This document shows positions 54,722 to 63,915 of a DNA stretch of 64,000 nucleotides, one piece after another. Below the pieces are notes generated by a model that was not told the origin of the DNA, searched no databases, and worked only from the letters and a program-made list of their open reading frames with translations. This stretch comes from an uncultured Aquimarina sp. (GTDB lineage Bacteria > Bacteroidota > Bacteroidia > Flavobacteriales > Flavobacteriaceae), in the NCBI GenBank assembly GCA_947496705.1, contig CANMDW010000001.1:248001-312000 (forward strand). The letters are read 5' to 3'. Positions within the stretch are counted from its first letter, which is position 1. Each line of letters opens with the position of its first letter. The translations under genes and the position numbers were made by a program.

Positions 54722-55198
54722 ATGAGCAAAGTATCTTATTACACTGCAGAGGGGCTAAAAAAATTAAGAGACGAACTAAATCAACTCAAAGATATAGAAC
54801 GTCCAAAAGCTTCTCAGGCAATAGCTGAGGCACGAGACAAAGGGGATTTAAGCGAAAATGCCGAGTATGATGCGGCCAAAGATGCACAGGGGTTGCTGGA
54901 GTTAAGAATTTCTAAACTGGAAGAAACTCTGGCCAATGCCCGTTTAATTGACGAATCTCAATTAGATACCTCTAAAGTATTAATTCATTCTACCGTAAAG
55001 ATCAAAAATCAAACAAACGGTGCACAAATGACCTATAAATTGGTGGCACAAAGTGAAGCCGACCTTAAAACCGGAAAAATATCGGTAGATTCTCCTATCG
55101 GAAAAGGCCTGCTGGGTAAAAGTGTTGGCGAAGTTGCCGAAATCGAAGTGCCCAACGGGATTATGAAGTTTGATGTCGTAGAGATTTCACGAGAATAG
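54722..55198 (+). CDS. greA: Transcription elongation factor GreA
   Basis: 158 aa, full length. Coiled-coil N-terminus with the catalytic acidic tip (EARDKGDLSENAEYDAAKDAQG), and a C-terminal domain ending SPIGKGLLGKSVGEVAEIEV. It rescues backtracked RNA polymerase. Followed by a strong terminator, then the HIT gene. Confidence 0.97.
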   Translation: MSKVSYYTAEGLKKLRDELNQLKDIERPKASQAIAEARDKGDLSENAEYDAAKDAQGLLELRISKLEETLANARLIDESQLDTSKVLIHSTVKIKNQTNGAQMTYKLVAQSEADLKTGKISVDSPIGKGLLGKSVGEVAEIEVPNGIMKFDVVEISRE

Positions 55199-55230
55199 AA
55201 AAAATATATACTTGTTTTTCGGATCCGATA

Positions 55231-55268
55231 AAAAAAGCCTTTTTTGAATTTTCAAAAAAGGCTTTTTT
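55231..55268. terminator. Strong bidirectional terminator, 18-bp perfect stem
   Basis: AAAAAAGCCTTTTTTGAA and TTCAAAAAAGGCTTTTTT pair exactly with a 2-nt loop. Confidence 0.85.
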
Positions 55269-55332
55269 ATGATTTTCCCTTACAGATAAATACACTATAT
55301 TTCGAAAACGTAAACCGACTAAAATTTAACGA

Positions 55333-55722
55333 ATGCCTACCCTATTCACTAAAATCGTTACTGGTGAGATTCCGTCATACAAAATATTTGAAGATGAGAA
55401 TTTCTACGCCTTTTTGGATATAAGTCCAAATGCAAAAGGCCACACCCTGTGTATTCCCAAAAAAGAGGAAGACAAACTATTTGATCTTGATGAAGAAACC
55501 TATCTCGGGCTGATGCGCTTTTCTCGTAAAGTGGCCAAAGCCATAGAAAAAACAGTCCCCTGTAAACGTGTGGGGATGGCTGTGGTTGGACTGGAAGTCC
55601 CTCATGTTCACGTGCATTTGATTCCGCTAAAAGAAATGAAAGAAATGACGTTTCAACATAAAATAGCTATGTCCAAGTCTGCATTTGAAACACTGGCGTC
55701 TGCTATTCAATCAAATTTGTAA
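55333..55722 (+). CDS. HIT family nucleotide hydrolase
   Basis: 129 aa. The histidine triad is VPHVHVHLIPL near 93-103; the N-terminal CIPKKEEDK and ALFTKIVTGEIPSYKIFEDE pattern fits the family. It hydrolyses nucleotide-phosphoryl bonds. Spaced by only 1 nt from the thioesterase gene, so the pair is one operon. Confidence 0.92.
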   Translation: MPTLFTKIVTGEIPSYKIFEDENFYAFLDISPNAKGHTLCIPKKEEDKLFDLDEETYLGLMRFSRKVAKAIEKTVPCKRVGMAVVGLEVPHVHVHLIPLKEMKEMTFQHKIAMSKSAFETLASAIQSNL

Positions 55723-55723
55723 T

Positions 55724-56137
55724 ATGCAGGATTCAGCCTTTACACTATCCTTACAACTTCGTATTGACTGGAGTGAAATGGATACTTATCAGCATGTAAA
55801 CAATGTATGTTTTATGAAATACATGCAGAGTGCACGGGTGCAATTCTGGGAAGTAACGGGGTTGGCAAAACTATATGCCGAAACCAAAAAGGGCCCAATG
55901 CTAGTCTCGACCCGATGTGACTTTACCCACCCCTTATTTTTCCCTGGAAATGTTTTTATAAAAACCAAAGTCGAATTCATAAAAAACTCGAGCTTTGGGC
56001 TCTATCATGAATTATATAATGACGAGGGTGTACTCTGTGCCAAAGGACATGACGTAGCGGTCTGCTTTGATTTTAACACCAACAAAACGTTTCCTGTCAC
56101 TGATGAATTAAGGCAAGAGATGTCGCAATATGAATGA
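55724..56137 (+). CDS. Acyl-CoA thioesterase (hotdog fold, 4HBT)
   Basis: 137 aa from ATG 55724, right after the HIT stop. The YbgC-type motif is RIDWSEMDTYQHVNNVCFMKYM (Asp and His-Asn-Asn), followed by CDFTHPLFFPG. Hydrolyses acyl-CoA; chain preference unknown. Confidence 0.88.
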   Translation: MQDSAFTLSLQLRIDWSEMDTYQHVNNVCFMKYMQSARVQFWEVTGLAKLYAETKKGPMLVSTRCDFTHPLFFPGNVFIKTKVEFIKNSSFGLYHELYNDEGVLCAKGHDVAVCFDFNTNKTFPVTDELRQEMSQYE

Positions 56138-56193
56138 TAAATAGTATCGTTGTTGTCTGGTAAAGAACCAATTTCGTATAGCTATCGGGACTG

Positions 56194-56327
56194 TTATGGT
56201 TAAACTTAAAAAATGAAGCAAAGAGGTGTACCTGCCTAAAGGGCGGCAGATAGATTTTGCAGTAGTTTCAATACAGAATACCTGTCCGTATCTGAAGGTG
56301 GGGATTTTCCAATGCATAAAGCGCGGG
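56194..56327. repeat. Structured intergenic element, copy C (right part only)
   Basis: Shares TATGGTTAAACTTAAAAA and the end TTCCAATGCATAAAGCGCGGG with copies A and B; the left half is missing, so this copy is truncated after the thioesterase gene. Confidence 0.5.
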
Positions 56328-56428
56328 TTTAAGGGCTATTATGAAAATCAATTTTTTAGCTTCGTTTTTTGAAGTTTAGTCGTATTTTAGCCAAAAAAAC
56401 ATCGGGTTTTCCCTTATTATAATTATTT

Positions 56429-59400
56429 ATGCTTTCGAAAAAATATATTGTAATTGTCTTTCTTCTTTTTATTGCTATGGGGTATACGCAAAAAAAAGAG
56501 TTAAGAAATGCCAGTATGATCACAACTGCTTCATATATGAAAGAAGTAGTGCCGCTGAGGTATAAAAAATTAATCCCGGCACAATCTCGAAAAGGGATAG
56601 TAAATCCCAAAAGCTGGGGGGCCAATAAGGTAGTACCGGGAAAAGGGCTTCCCAAAGGAGAGGATCCCCTGCTTTCAAAACAAAAAAGAGTAACAACTTA
56701 TAGAAACCGAAAAGCCCCCTCATTAACCTTTGAGACAGGCACTACTCCGTCTGATCCCTCAGATCCTACTGGAGCGATTGGCCCCAATCACTATGTAAGC
56801 GCCTTAAATTCTGAGTTTGCAATTCATGATAGAAACGGAAATATACTTATGGGCCCCAGCTCTTTGGCTAATATCTGGGAAGGTGAAACACTGGGAGATC
56901 CCATTGTGTTCTATGATAATTTTGCCGATCGATTTATTATTACTCAGTTTGATGGAACCGTAAACTCTTCTAATGATCCAGACAATGGCTTTTTGATTGC
57001 AGTAAGTAAAGGACCCGATCCGGTAAACGATGGGTGGTATGTTTATGCCTTCAGAACCGGGAATACGTTTCCTGATTACCCTAAATTCTCGGTTTGGTCT
57101 GATGGGTATTACATTACTACCAATAAAGACCAGGGAACACAAACAGAAAACGAAGTGATTTATGTAATAGAAAGAGATAAAGTATTGCTGGGGATAGAAG
57201 ATGCCAAAATGTTAGGATTTCCTTTACCGGGATCTAGTACTAACGGATTTTATAGCCCCGCATCTTTTAATGCAATCGGGAATACCCCACCACCAAGGGG
57301 AGATGCAAAAATCATCTATTTGCAGGATGACTCCTGGGAAGGCGTAAATGAGGATGCTTTAAAACTATGGACCATTAATGTAGATTGGATCAACCCAGGT
57401 GAATCGACTATTGCTGAAGCCGAAGAACTAAATGTTACCAATGGAGATATTAACATGTTTGATGCTACTTTTGATGGGGGATCTTTCAAGAATTTACCGC
57501 AACCTAATGGCGGTGAAGCATTAGATGCACAGCAGGCTGTAATGATGCACGCCACCAACTACAGAAGGTTTTGTGATTACAATGCTGTAGTGCTCAATTT
57601 TGCAGTAGATATAGATCTCCTGGCAGATAATGTCTCGGGAATTCGCTGGTATGAGTTACGGCAAAATGGTGATAACCAGCCATGGACGGTATATCAGGAA
57701 GGTACTTATACGTCTTCCGATGGTAAAAGTGCCTGGTGTGCCAGTATGGCAATGGATGTTTTTGGAAATATTGGTATGGGATATACCACTATGGGAACCA
57801 CGGCAAATGGCGCAACAGAAGACAGTTTTGTATCCATACGATATACAGGTAGATTAGCCGGCGATGCTCTTGGCACCATGACTGTTCCTGAAGAAACAAT
57901 TGTTATCGGTACAGGGATCAATAATTCTGAGCGCTATGGGGATTATGCTCACATGACCGTAGATCCGGTCGATGATCAAACGTTCTGGCATATTGCAGAA
58001 TATTTTGAAGATGCAACTACAGAGGTTAAAAATATTGTCGGGGTTTTTAAAATTGCAGAAGATACTACCACCGATGTAGGCATCGTTAACATAGAGGCGC
58101 CTGCAGATGCTACCTTAACCAATGAAGAGACCATAACGGTTACGATCAAAAATTTTGGTACTACTGCCCAAAGTGATATTCCTGTGAGCTATACTATTAA
58201 TGGGGGATCTCCCATTACCGAAATGTTCGCCGGCCCCATTAGCCCCGGTAAAACAGTTTCCTTTTCGTTTGCCGCAAAAGCCGATCTTACTGCAGAGACA
58301 TCATATGAGATTACTACAGAGACCAATTTACCAAGTGATGTTACTCCCGAAAATGATTGTGCAACCAAAAAAGTTAAGAATTTACTATCTAGTGATGTAG
58401 GTGTAATAGCACTGCTTTCTCCAACATCGGGTAGTGGCCTTACCACAACCCAACCCATTACTATGATCATATATAACTTTGGCGGATCACCACAATCTGA
58501 TATTCCTGTTTTTTATACATTAAATGGAGGAGCTGCGATAACCGAAGTTTTTAATGGCACTCTGGCCTCTCAGGAATCAGTAGAATACACTTTTTCTGTT
58601 ACGGCAGATTTGTTCGAATTAGGAAATTATGATTTTCAGTTAGGAACAACATTAAGTGGTGATGAGAATACCGATAATGATACTATTAGTAGCACGGTAG
58701 TGCATGCATTATGTGCCCCAACTTCAGATTGTGCAGAGTTTGGTGATGGGATCACATACTTCGAATTGTCGAATGTTGTGAACACTTCGATACTTTGTAA
58801 TACAGGATATGAAGATTTTTCAGAGCAGGTAATCGAATTAGATCGCACTCCCGGTGTTTATGACCTTATCATCCGGGCGGGTTTTGCTTCGGGTGATGTA
58901 GAGCGATTATCCTTATGGATTGATTTTAACGACGACAACCTATTTGATAATACCACAGAGCTATTATTAGATAACCAGGTAATAGATCGGGCCGATACCG
59001 ATCGAAGTTTCAGGATCACCCTTAATAATAATGTCCCCCTGGGAATGCATCTCCTTAGGATTCGTGCCGGCGATACCGAAGTAAATGCCGGAGCCGGGCT
59101 AAATGATGCCTGTAATTCTATGCAATTTGGTACCACCCACGACTATACCGTAGTAATCGATGAAACTCAAAATCCCGGAGGCAACAACCAAACTGCCCTG
59201 ATCGTTAGCAGCAAACCCGATCTAGAAAATCAGTTTTTGATCACCAAGGTAGATGTCAATGCCGAAAAAGAACAACGTATTTTTGTCTTCAATATACTGG
59301 GACAGTTGATTGTATCGAATAAAGTTAAAAAAGATGACAATAACAGATTTGTATATGATTTAGATATGTCCTATGCAAAATCGGGGGTATACTTTGTAAG

Positions 59401-59449
59401 ACTTGGTAATAGAAAGAAGGGAAATTCTGTGAAGTTTATTGTGCAATAA
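56429..59449 (+). CDS. Large secreted T9SS cargo with CARDB-like and GEVED domains
   Basis: 1006 aa. Signal peptide (FLLFIAMGYTQ). An N-terminal ~500-residue domain of surface-protein type (DPSDPTGAIGPNHYVSALNSEFAIHDRNG). Two CARDB/Ig-like modules at about 545-640 and 645-760 (VTIKNFGTTAQSDIPVSY). A GEVED domain at ~770-910 (LSLWIDFNDDNLFDNTTELLLD, LRIRAGDTEVNAGAGL). The C-terminal end is a T9SS-type sorting domain (RIFVFNILGQLIVSNKV, AKSGVYFVRLGNRKKGNSV). Substrate unknown. It meets the small lipoprotein gene convergently with a 2-nt gap. Confidence 0.83.
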   Translation: MLSKKYIVIVFLLFIAMGYTQKKELRNASMITTASYMKEVVPLRYKKLIPAQSRKGIVNPKSWGANKVVPGKGLPKGEDPLLSKQKRVTTYRNRKAPSLTFETGTTPSDPSDPTGAIGPNHYVSALNSEFAIHDRNGNILMGPSSLANIWEGETLGDPIVFYDNFADRFIITQFDGTVNSSNDPDNGFLIAVSKGPDPVNDGWYVYAFRTGNTFPDYPKFSVWSDGYYITTNKDQGTQTENEVIYVIERDKVLLGIEDAKMLGFPLPGSSTNGFYSPASFNAIGNTPPPRGDAKIIYLQDDSWEGVNEDALKLWTINVDWINPGESTIAEAEELNVTNGDINMFDATFDGGSFKNLPQPNGGEALDAQQAVMMHATNYRRFCDYNAVVLNFAVDIDLLADNVSGIRWYELRQNGDNQPWTVYQEGTYTSSDGKSAWCASMAMDVFGNIGMGYTTMGTTANGATEDSFVSIRYTGRLAGDALGTMTVPEETIVIGTGINNSERYGDYAHMTVDPVDDQTFWHIAEYFEDATTEVKNIVGVFKIAEDTTTDVGIVNIEAPADATLTNEETITVTIKNFGTTAQSDIPVSYTINGGSPITEMFAGPISPGKTVSFSFAAKADLTAETSYEITTETNLPSDVTPENDCATKKVKNLLSSDVGVIALLSPTSGSGLTTTQPITMIIYNFGGSPQSDIPVFYTLNGGAAITEVFNGTLASQESVEYTFSVTADLFELGNYDFQLGTTLSGDENTDNDTISSTVVHALCAPTSDCAEFGDGITYFELSNVVNTSILCNTGYEDFSEQVIELDRTPGVYDLIIRAGFASGDVERLSLWIDFNDDNLFDNTTELLLDNQVIDRADTDRSFRITLNNNVPLGMHLLRIRAGDTEVNAGAGLNDACNSMQFGTTHDYTVVIDETQNPGGNNQTALIVSSKPDLENQFLITKVDVNAEKEQRIFVFNILGQLIVSNKVKKDDNNRFVYDLDMSYAKSGVYFVRLGNRKKGNSVKFIVQ

Positions 59450-59451
59450 AC

Positions 59452-59820
59452 CTATTCATTACGCTTATTCATCTTTAGAATAGAAACCGGGCGTGCTTCA
59501 TCACATCGGTTAGGCATCCTAAGGCTGGCAAATTTTACCCAGACTTTTTCGGGCACTTCAGTCTTAAGAAACTCTCTAAGATTAATAGGATCCAGATTGT
59601 CTTTATACTCGCTTACATTCAGAATATAAGGACATCCTTCAGATTTGCTTACCCTTATAGTCCCTTTACTAAACCCTTTTTCGATCATTTCTTTAGAAAT
59701 ATCTTGTCTGGGCTCAACGCTGGCAGTAACATCATCTTTACCCTCCACTCCTTTTGCCGGGATGCAATGATATAGACTTAATAACACCGCAAAGATGGAT
59801 ATTTTAAATACATTGTTCAT
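59452..59820 (-). CDS. Small lipoprotein candidate
   Basis: 122 aa from ATG 59820 (MNNVFKISIFAVLLSLYHCIPAKG; lipobox-like SLYHC). Upstream in-frame ATG at 59859 adds 13 unlikely residues. Two Cys residues (GCPYILNV, NRCDEARP) may pair. No recognised domain. It ends 2 nt from the convergent T9SS gene. Confidence 0.6.
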   Translation of the reverse strand: MNNVFKISIFAVLLSLYHCIPAKGVEGKDDVTASVEPRQDISKEMIEKGFSKGTIRVSKSEGCPYILNVSEYKDNLDPINLREFLKTEVPEKVWVKFASLRMPNRCDEARPVSILKMNKRNE

Positions 59821-59969
59821 AGAATATAAAGTTCCTAAAAATTTGTTAGAATACATCATTTTTTAAGAAATAAGGAAACAAAGTTTAGTAGTAAATCAGA
59901 AGTATCCGGAAGTTTATTAAAAAATGAAGAGAGAACGACGTTTTAAAAATCTAAAACACCAGCGATCAA

Positions 59970-60020
59970 GACCTGACAGGCTTGTACCAAACTTGTTTTG
60001 GTATCTAAACCTGTCAGGTC
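59970..60020. repeat. Two-part inverted repeat (GACCTGACAGG)
   Basis: GACCTGACAGG (59970-59980) pairs with CCTGTCAGGTC (60010-60020), and inside it TACCAAA pairs with TTTGGTA. A cruciform or hairpin of this kind is common in Bacteroidetes intergenic DNA. Confidence 0.55.
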
Positions 60021-60204
60021 TGATTTTGTGATAAAAAGATATTTTCTAAAGATCTGCCTGAACATTACTGATACTAATGGATTATGGAGATTTCGTCAAT
60101 GTTTTAGAAAACTTTCGGATGCTAGTGGTAGTAAATATCTTTTATATCCAAAAAGGGTCTTACTTGATACCCCTAAACCTTACTACAAACAGCTCCAAAG
60201 TACC

Positions 60205-60276
60205 TTATAATTTGTGGCTGGGAGCCTTATAAATTGTTCCAAAACCCCTTATAATTTACGACTAGGGGTTTTATAG
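60205..60276. repeat. Short array of TTATAA dyads at 22-bp pitch
   Basis: TTATAA at 60205, 60227 and 60249 and TTATAG at 60271 have centres at 60207.5, 60229.5, 60251.5 and 60273.5, each 22 bp apart, and most follow CC. An open frame here (59998-60210) has no support. Confidence 0.5.
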
Positions 60277-60278
60277 TT

Positions 60279-60323
60279 AGTGTCTGGTAGGAAATATATC
60301 ACTATTAAATTTGTTTCTTTTTG
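60279..60323. mobile_element. Left end of the MITE without the 66-bp insert (empty site)
   Basis: 25 bp (60279-60303) match 33928-33952 with one mismatch, followed directly by 20 bp that match 34022-34041. The inverted right end is not found here, so this is a partial copy. Confidence 0.6.
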
Positions 60324-60486
60324 ATGAGATTTTAATTAGATTATTACTAAAATTTATGTGTAAAATAAGGGATCGTCTAAGTGATTGCCGGGATAAAAAC
60401 CGGCATTTCCAGGTTCCCTTAAGAAAAAAGATAAGAAGATGCTAATGATAAATTAGTAGTAAGTTTTATTTTTACTGAAAATTAAA

Positions 60487-60717
60487 CCCGGATTCTGCGT
60501 TAGAACCTCGTTATGAAGGTTGAAAACGCAATAAAAGTGGCATTTTCCTGGTTTCGGCATCCCGATAGCTTATCGTTCTGGTGAAACTTGAAAATGAAGC
60601 GAAACGGCAGGTTTTGATGTGGTTTCAAGCTGTAATACCTGCCCGCCTGTCTACCGACAGCCTGCCTGGCAGTCAGGGTAGATCCAGCAGGCGGGGATTT
60701 TATAATGCAGAATCCGG
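60487..60717. repeat. Structured intergenic element, copy B (before xth)
   Basis: CCGGATTCTGCGTTA (60488-60502) pairs with TAATGCAGAATCCGG (60703-60717) with one mismatch. Inner pair TTGAAA (60520-60525) with TTTCAA (60623-60628). Same outline, spacing and position relative to the next gene as copy A at greA, but the outer stem sequence is different. Confidence 0.65.
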
Positions 60718-60734
60718 ATTAAAAACAAGATTTA

Positions 60735-61499
60735 ATGAAAATCATCTCTTATAATGTAAACGGAATCAGGGCAGCCATCAACAAAGGCTTTTTGGATTGG
60801 TTACAACAAGCCGATCCCGATGTCATCTGTCTTCAGGAAATAAAAGCCACCAAAGACCAGTTGGATCTCGATATGTTTGCCGAAGCAGGATATCCTTATA
60901 ATTACTGGTACAGCGCTCAGAAAAAAGGATATAGTGGTGTGGCCATTCTATCAAAAACAGCACCCGATCATATAGCCTATGGTACCGGGATAGAGTATAT
61001 GGATTTTGAAGGCCGTAACCTGAGAGCAGATTTTAATGGGGTTTCGGTAATGAGCCTGTATCTGCCCAGTGGTACCAACCTGGATCGGTTAGAACATAAA
61101 TTGCAGTATATGGCCGATTTTCAGCGTTATATAAATGGGTTAAAAAAAGAGTATCCAAACCTTGTAATCCTTGGGGATTATAATATATGTCATCAGGCAA
61201 TAGATATCCACGACCCGGTGCGCAACAAAAATGTATCTGGATTCTTACCGGTAGAGCGTGAGTGGATCGGTAATTTTATTGATAGTGGGTTTATCGATTC
61301 TTTCAGATATTTTAATACAGAACCACATCAGTACTCCTGGTGGAGTTACAGGGCAAATGCCCGGGCCAATAACAAAGGCTGGCGTTTGGATTACGGAATG
61401 GTATCCCAACCATTACAAGATAAATTAAAAAGAGCCGTTATATTATCTGAAGCAAAACACAGTGATCATTGTCCGATTGTAGTCGAATTGGATGTTTAG
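60735..61499 (+). CDS. xth: Exodeoxyribonuclease III
   Basis: 254 aa. AP endonuclease/exonuclease of base-excision repair. Seen: YNVNGIRAAINKGFLDW, the metal Glu in VICLQEIKA, GDYNICHQAIDIHDP and the end HSDHCPIVVEL. Element B lies directly upstream, ending 17 bp before the ATG. Confidence 0.95.
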   Translation: MKIISYNVNGIRAAINKGFLDWLQQADPDVICLQEIKATKDQLDLDMFAEAGYPYNYWYSAQKKGYSGVAILSKTAPDHIAYGTGIEYMDFEGRNLRADFNGVSVMSLYLPSGTNLDRLEHKLQYMADFQRYINGLKKEYPNLVILGDYNICHQAIDIHDPVRNKNVSGFLPVEREWIGNFIDSGFIDSFRYFNTEPHQYSWWSYRANARANNKGWRLDYGMVSQPLQDKLKRAVILSEAKHSDHCPIVVELDV

Positions 61500-61590
61500 A
61501 TTTTTGATTAGTCTATAAGCAACTAGTACTAATCTTGCCAAAGATCTGGGTGTAAGCACAAGGAATTCTTTTTTAATTGAAAGGAGCAGA

Positions 61591-61677
61591 AACACCCCCT
61601 GTCCTGTCTACAGCCTGCCCACAACGATGTTGTGTCGTCCTCAAGGGGATAGTAATTCCCCCTTTGAAGGAGGATGT
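61591..61677. repeat. Dispersed repeat shared with 6.3 kb
   Basis: 61617-61670 matches 6298-6351 with one mismatch in 54 bp, including the dyad CACAACGATGTTGTG and the CCCCCTTTGAAGG end. The remainder of 61500-61743 has no gene. Confidence 0.7.
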
Positions 61678-61743
61678 TTTTCGACCAGAATAGTCATATA
61701 ACCATAAATAATAAAGAAAAAATAACCCCTTAAAACCCATAAT

Positions 61744-62691
61744 ATGATTAAAAGAATTGTATGTATTGTACTTATCGGAAGCCTGATGACCTCTTGCGTT
61801 ACGTCTAAAGTATATAAAGACTTAGAAAGCAAATATGCCGATCTGAAGCGCGAAAACCGTAAAATGGAAGACGAACTGGCGGCTTTTGAAAAAACAAAAA
61901 AGGCGTTAGATAAATTAACTGCCGAATATGAAAAAACCAAGGCCGAAAGAGATGAGCTGCAACGTAATTATGATGCTGCACAGGCCAATTACAACAACCT
62001 GAAAAACTCGTATGACGCCCTCGAGAAAAACAGCTCTGCCGCTATTGCCGCCAATAGTAAGAAAAACAGAGAATTATTAAGAAAGCTAGAGGAGAAAGAA
62101 CAAGCCCTGGCCCGGGAGCGTAATCGTTTGGATAAGCTGCAAAGGGATTTGGCCTCACGTTCTAAACGGGTAGATGAGTTGGAAGGATTGATTGCTGCCA
62201 AAGATGCCAAAATGCAGGCACTTAAAAAGGCGATATCCAAAGCACTACGCAACTTTGAAGGCAAAGGCCTCACTGTAGAAGAACGTAACGGGAAAGTCTA
62301 TATTTCTATGGAAAACAAACTGCTGTTTGAATCGGGCAGCTGGGCGGTAGGAGTACAAGGACAAAAAGCCGTAAAGCAATTGGGTAAGGTACTTGGTAAC
62401 AATCCCGATATCGCGGTCTTGATCGAAGGCCATACCGATAATGTACCCTATACAGGTACTACGCAATTATCGGGCAATTGGGACCTGTCTACCAAGCGGG
62501 CGACGGCCATTGTAAATATTTTACTGCAAAATAAGCAGATCGACCCGCAAAACCTTACCGCAGCCGGGCGCGGCGAACATGCGCCGGTAGCCAGCAATGA
62601 TACCAGCGAGGGCAAAAGCAAAAACCGGCGTATCGAGGTGATCCTCACCCCCAAACTGGATGAGATCTCCAAGCTGTTGAAGGATATGTAA
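61744..62691 (+). CDS. OmpA-family lipoprotein with coiled-coil stalk
   Basis: 315 aa. Lipobox GSLMTSCVTSK. A long coiled coil (about 22-170; EKTKAERDELQRNYDAAQANY and similar) precedes an OmpA-type peptidoglycan-binding domain (about 190-305; IEGHTDNVPYTGTTQLSGN, LSTKRATAIVNIL, SKNRRIEVILTP). It tethers the outer membrane to peptidoglycan. Length and coiled coil fit a YiaD/Pal-like role. Confidence 0.88.
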   Translation: MIKRIVCIVLIGSLMTSCVTSKVYKDLESKYADLKRENRKMEDELAAFEKTKKALDKLTAEYEKTKAERDELQRNYDAAQANYNNLKNSYDALEKNSSAAIAANSKKNRELLRKLEEKEQALARERNRLDKLQRDLASRSKRVDELEGLIAAKDAKMQALKKAISKALRNFEGKGLTVEERNGKVYISMENKLLFESGSWAVGVQGQKAVKQLGKVLGNNPDIAVLIEGHTDNVPYTGTTQLSGNWDLSTKRATAIVNILLQNKQIDPQNLTAAGRGEHAPVASNDTSEGKSKNRRIEVILTPKLDEISKLLKDM

Positions 62692-62800
62692 TTCAGATTG
62701 TTGTCTTTTACACCCCCCTTGAGGGACTGGGGGGTGTACTGCAACCAGAGCATTGTATCCACCAATACATCAAAACCCAAAACCTCAGTAATTATAAGGG

Positions 62801-63060
62801 TCGAAGTGATATAGGGATCACTTCTAACTGATGTGGCATCACTTCGAAGTCATCGGCGATCAATTATAACTGATGGCTGATCACTTCCAGGTGATACAAT
62901 ATGGCTTCGAAGCCATCGAGAGGTGGTTCGAAGTGATCAAAGATCACTTTTAGGTGATGGTTGATCGTTTATAAGTGATCCCGGATGGCAAAAAAGCGAT
63001 CCCCGATCAATTATATTTGATTCGGGATGACTTCGAAGCACCTTTTTGACCCTTCGAAGC
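62801..63060. repeat. Array of about 12 dyads at exact 21-bp pitch
   Basis: Centres at 62824.5, 62845.5, 62866.5, 62887.5, 62908.5, 62929.5, 62950.5, 62971.5, 62992.5, 63013.5, 63034.5 and 63055.5; a weak one at 62803.5. Examples: ACTTCGAAGT (62841), ATGGCTTCGAAGCCAT (62901), ATCAC/GTGAT (62880), CCCGATCAA/TTGATTCGGG (63002). The motif varies while the pitch does not. It lies between the convergent ompA and the gene at 63159. Confidence 0.8.
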
Positions 63061-63115
63061 ATCAACCGATGAGCTCAAACTATCAAAACGATGCTTATAA
63101 GAATACCAAACATAA

Positions 63116-63141
63116 AAAAAGCGACCGGGAAGGTCGCTTTT
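63116..63141. terminator. Bidirectional terminator
   Basis: AAAAAGCGACC and GGTCGCTTTT pair around GGGAA, between convergent genes. Confidence 0.8.
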
Positions 63142-63158
63142 GTTTATACTTTTGGTAT

Positions 63159-63563
63159 TTAATTGAATAAACTATCCAATATTTTTGATACATCTGCATC
63201 TTGATTTTCTGCTAAAGTAGTTTTTAACTCTAAAAGTTTAGCCTGAAAAGTTTCTATTACACGTTCAGCATTCATTTTATCCAATAAAATATCCTTTCCA
63301 GTAGTGGTTAATAAATGATATTGGTAATGAGTTAAATGTTTAGGTTTAGACTTATCTAATTTTTTTTGTACTGATACGGTGCCTTTACCAGTGATAATAG
63401 AAATCACATTGCTTGCTGCAGTCACTTTATCAGTTTGTTCACTAAGATCTGTAGCTAAAGAATATACTAGGTCAAAAACTTCTGTAAGCTTTGACCAATC
63501 TTCTTGGGCTTGAGAGGTTACACTTACGCCTAGCATGAATACAAGTAGAAATAATTTTTTCAT
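63159..63563 (-). CDS. Small secreted hypothetical protein
   Basis: 134 aa. Signal peptide (FLLVFMLGVSVTSQAQ). The mature part is helical and charged (LTEVFDLVYSLATDLSEQTDKVTAASNVISIITG), ending DVSKILDSLFN. No known domain. A dyad array and terminator lie on its 3' side. The 350 bp upstream (63564-63915) show no gene. Confidence 0.6.
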   Translation of the reverse strand: MKKLFLLVFMLGVSVTSQAQEDWSKLTEVFDLVYSLATDLSEQTDKVTAASNVISIITGKGTVSVQKKLDKSKPKHLTHYQYHLLTTTGKDILLDKMNAERVIETFQAKLLELKTTLAENQDADVSKILDSLFN

Positions 63564-63915
63564 AATGTTTGGGTGTTAAATAATGTATTAAAAGTTTATA
63601 GGTTAATTACAATGGGTTATCTAACGGGATTAATATCATTTTATTGTTAAAATAACCTTAAAAATTGAGTCAAAATAGTCAATTTATTTGATAAAAACCA
63701 AAAAGCGTGCCACGAATTTTATGACCATCTTTAAATGCACTATAAATTTATAATGTGACACTAAAAAGAACGCTTTGAGTACACAGATAGTATAGAAGTA
63801 ATAAAAAAACCAGAGTTTACTATATACAAAGTACCCATCAAAAACCACTGTTAAATATTGTGTCGAGAAGTAACATTTTTAGTTTCTTTGTTATCAACCA
63901 TAAATAATAGTACTC

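Noticed and set aside
59998..60210. 70-codon frame upstream of the TTATAA array
   Set aside because: Overlaps the inverted repeat and the array; no signal, domain or promoter support.
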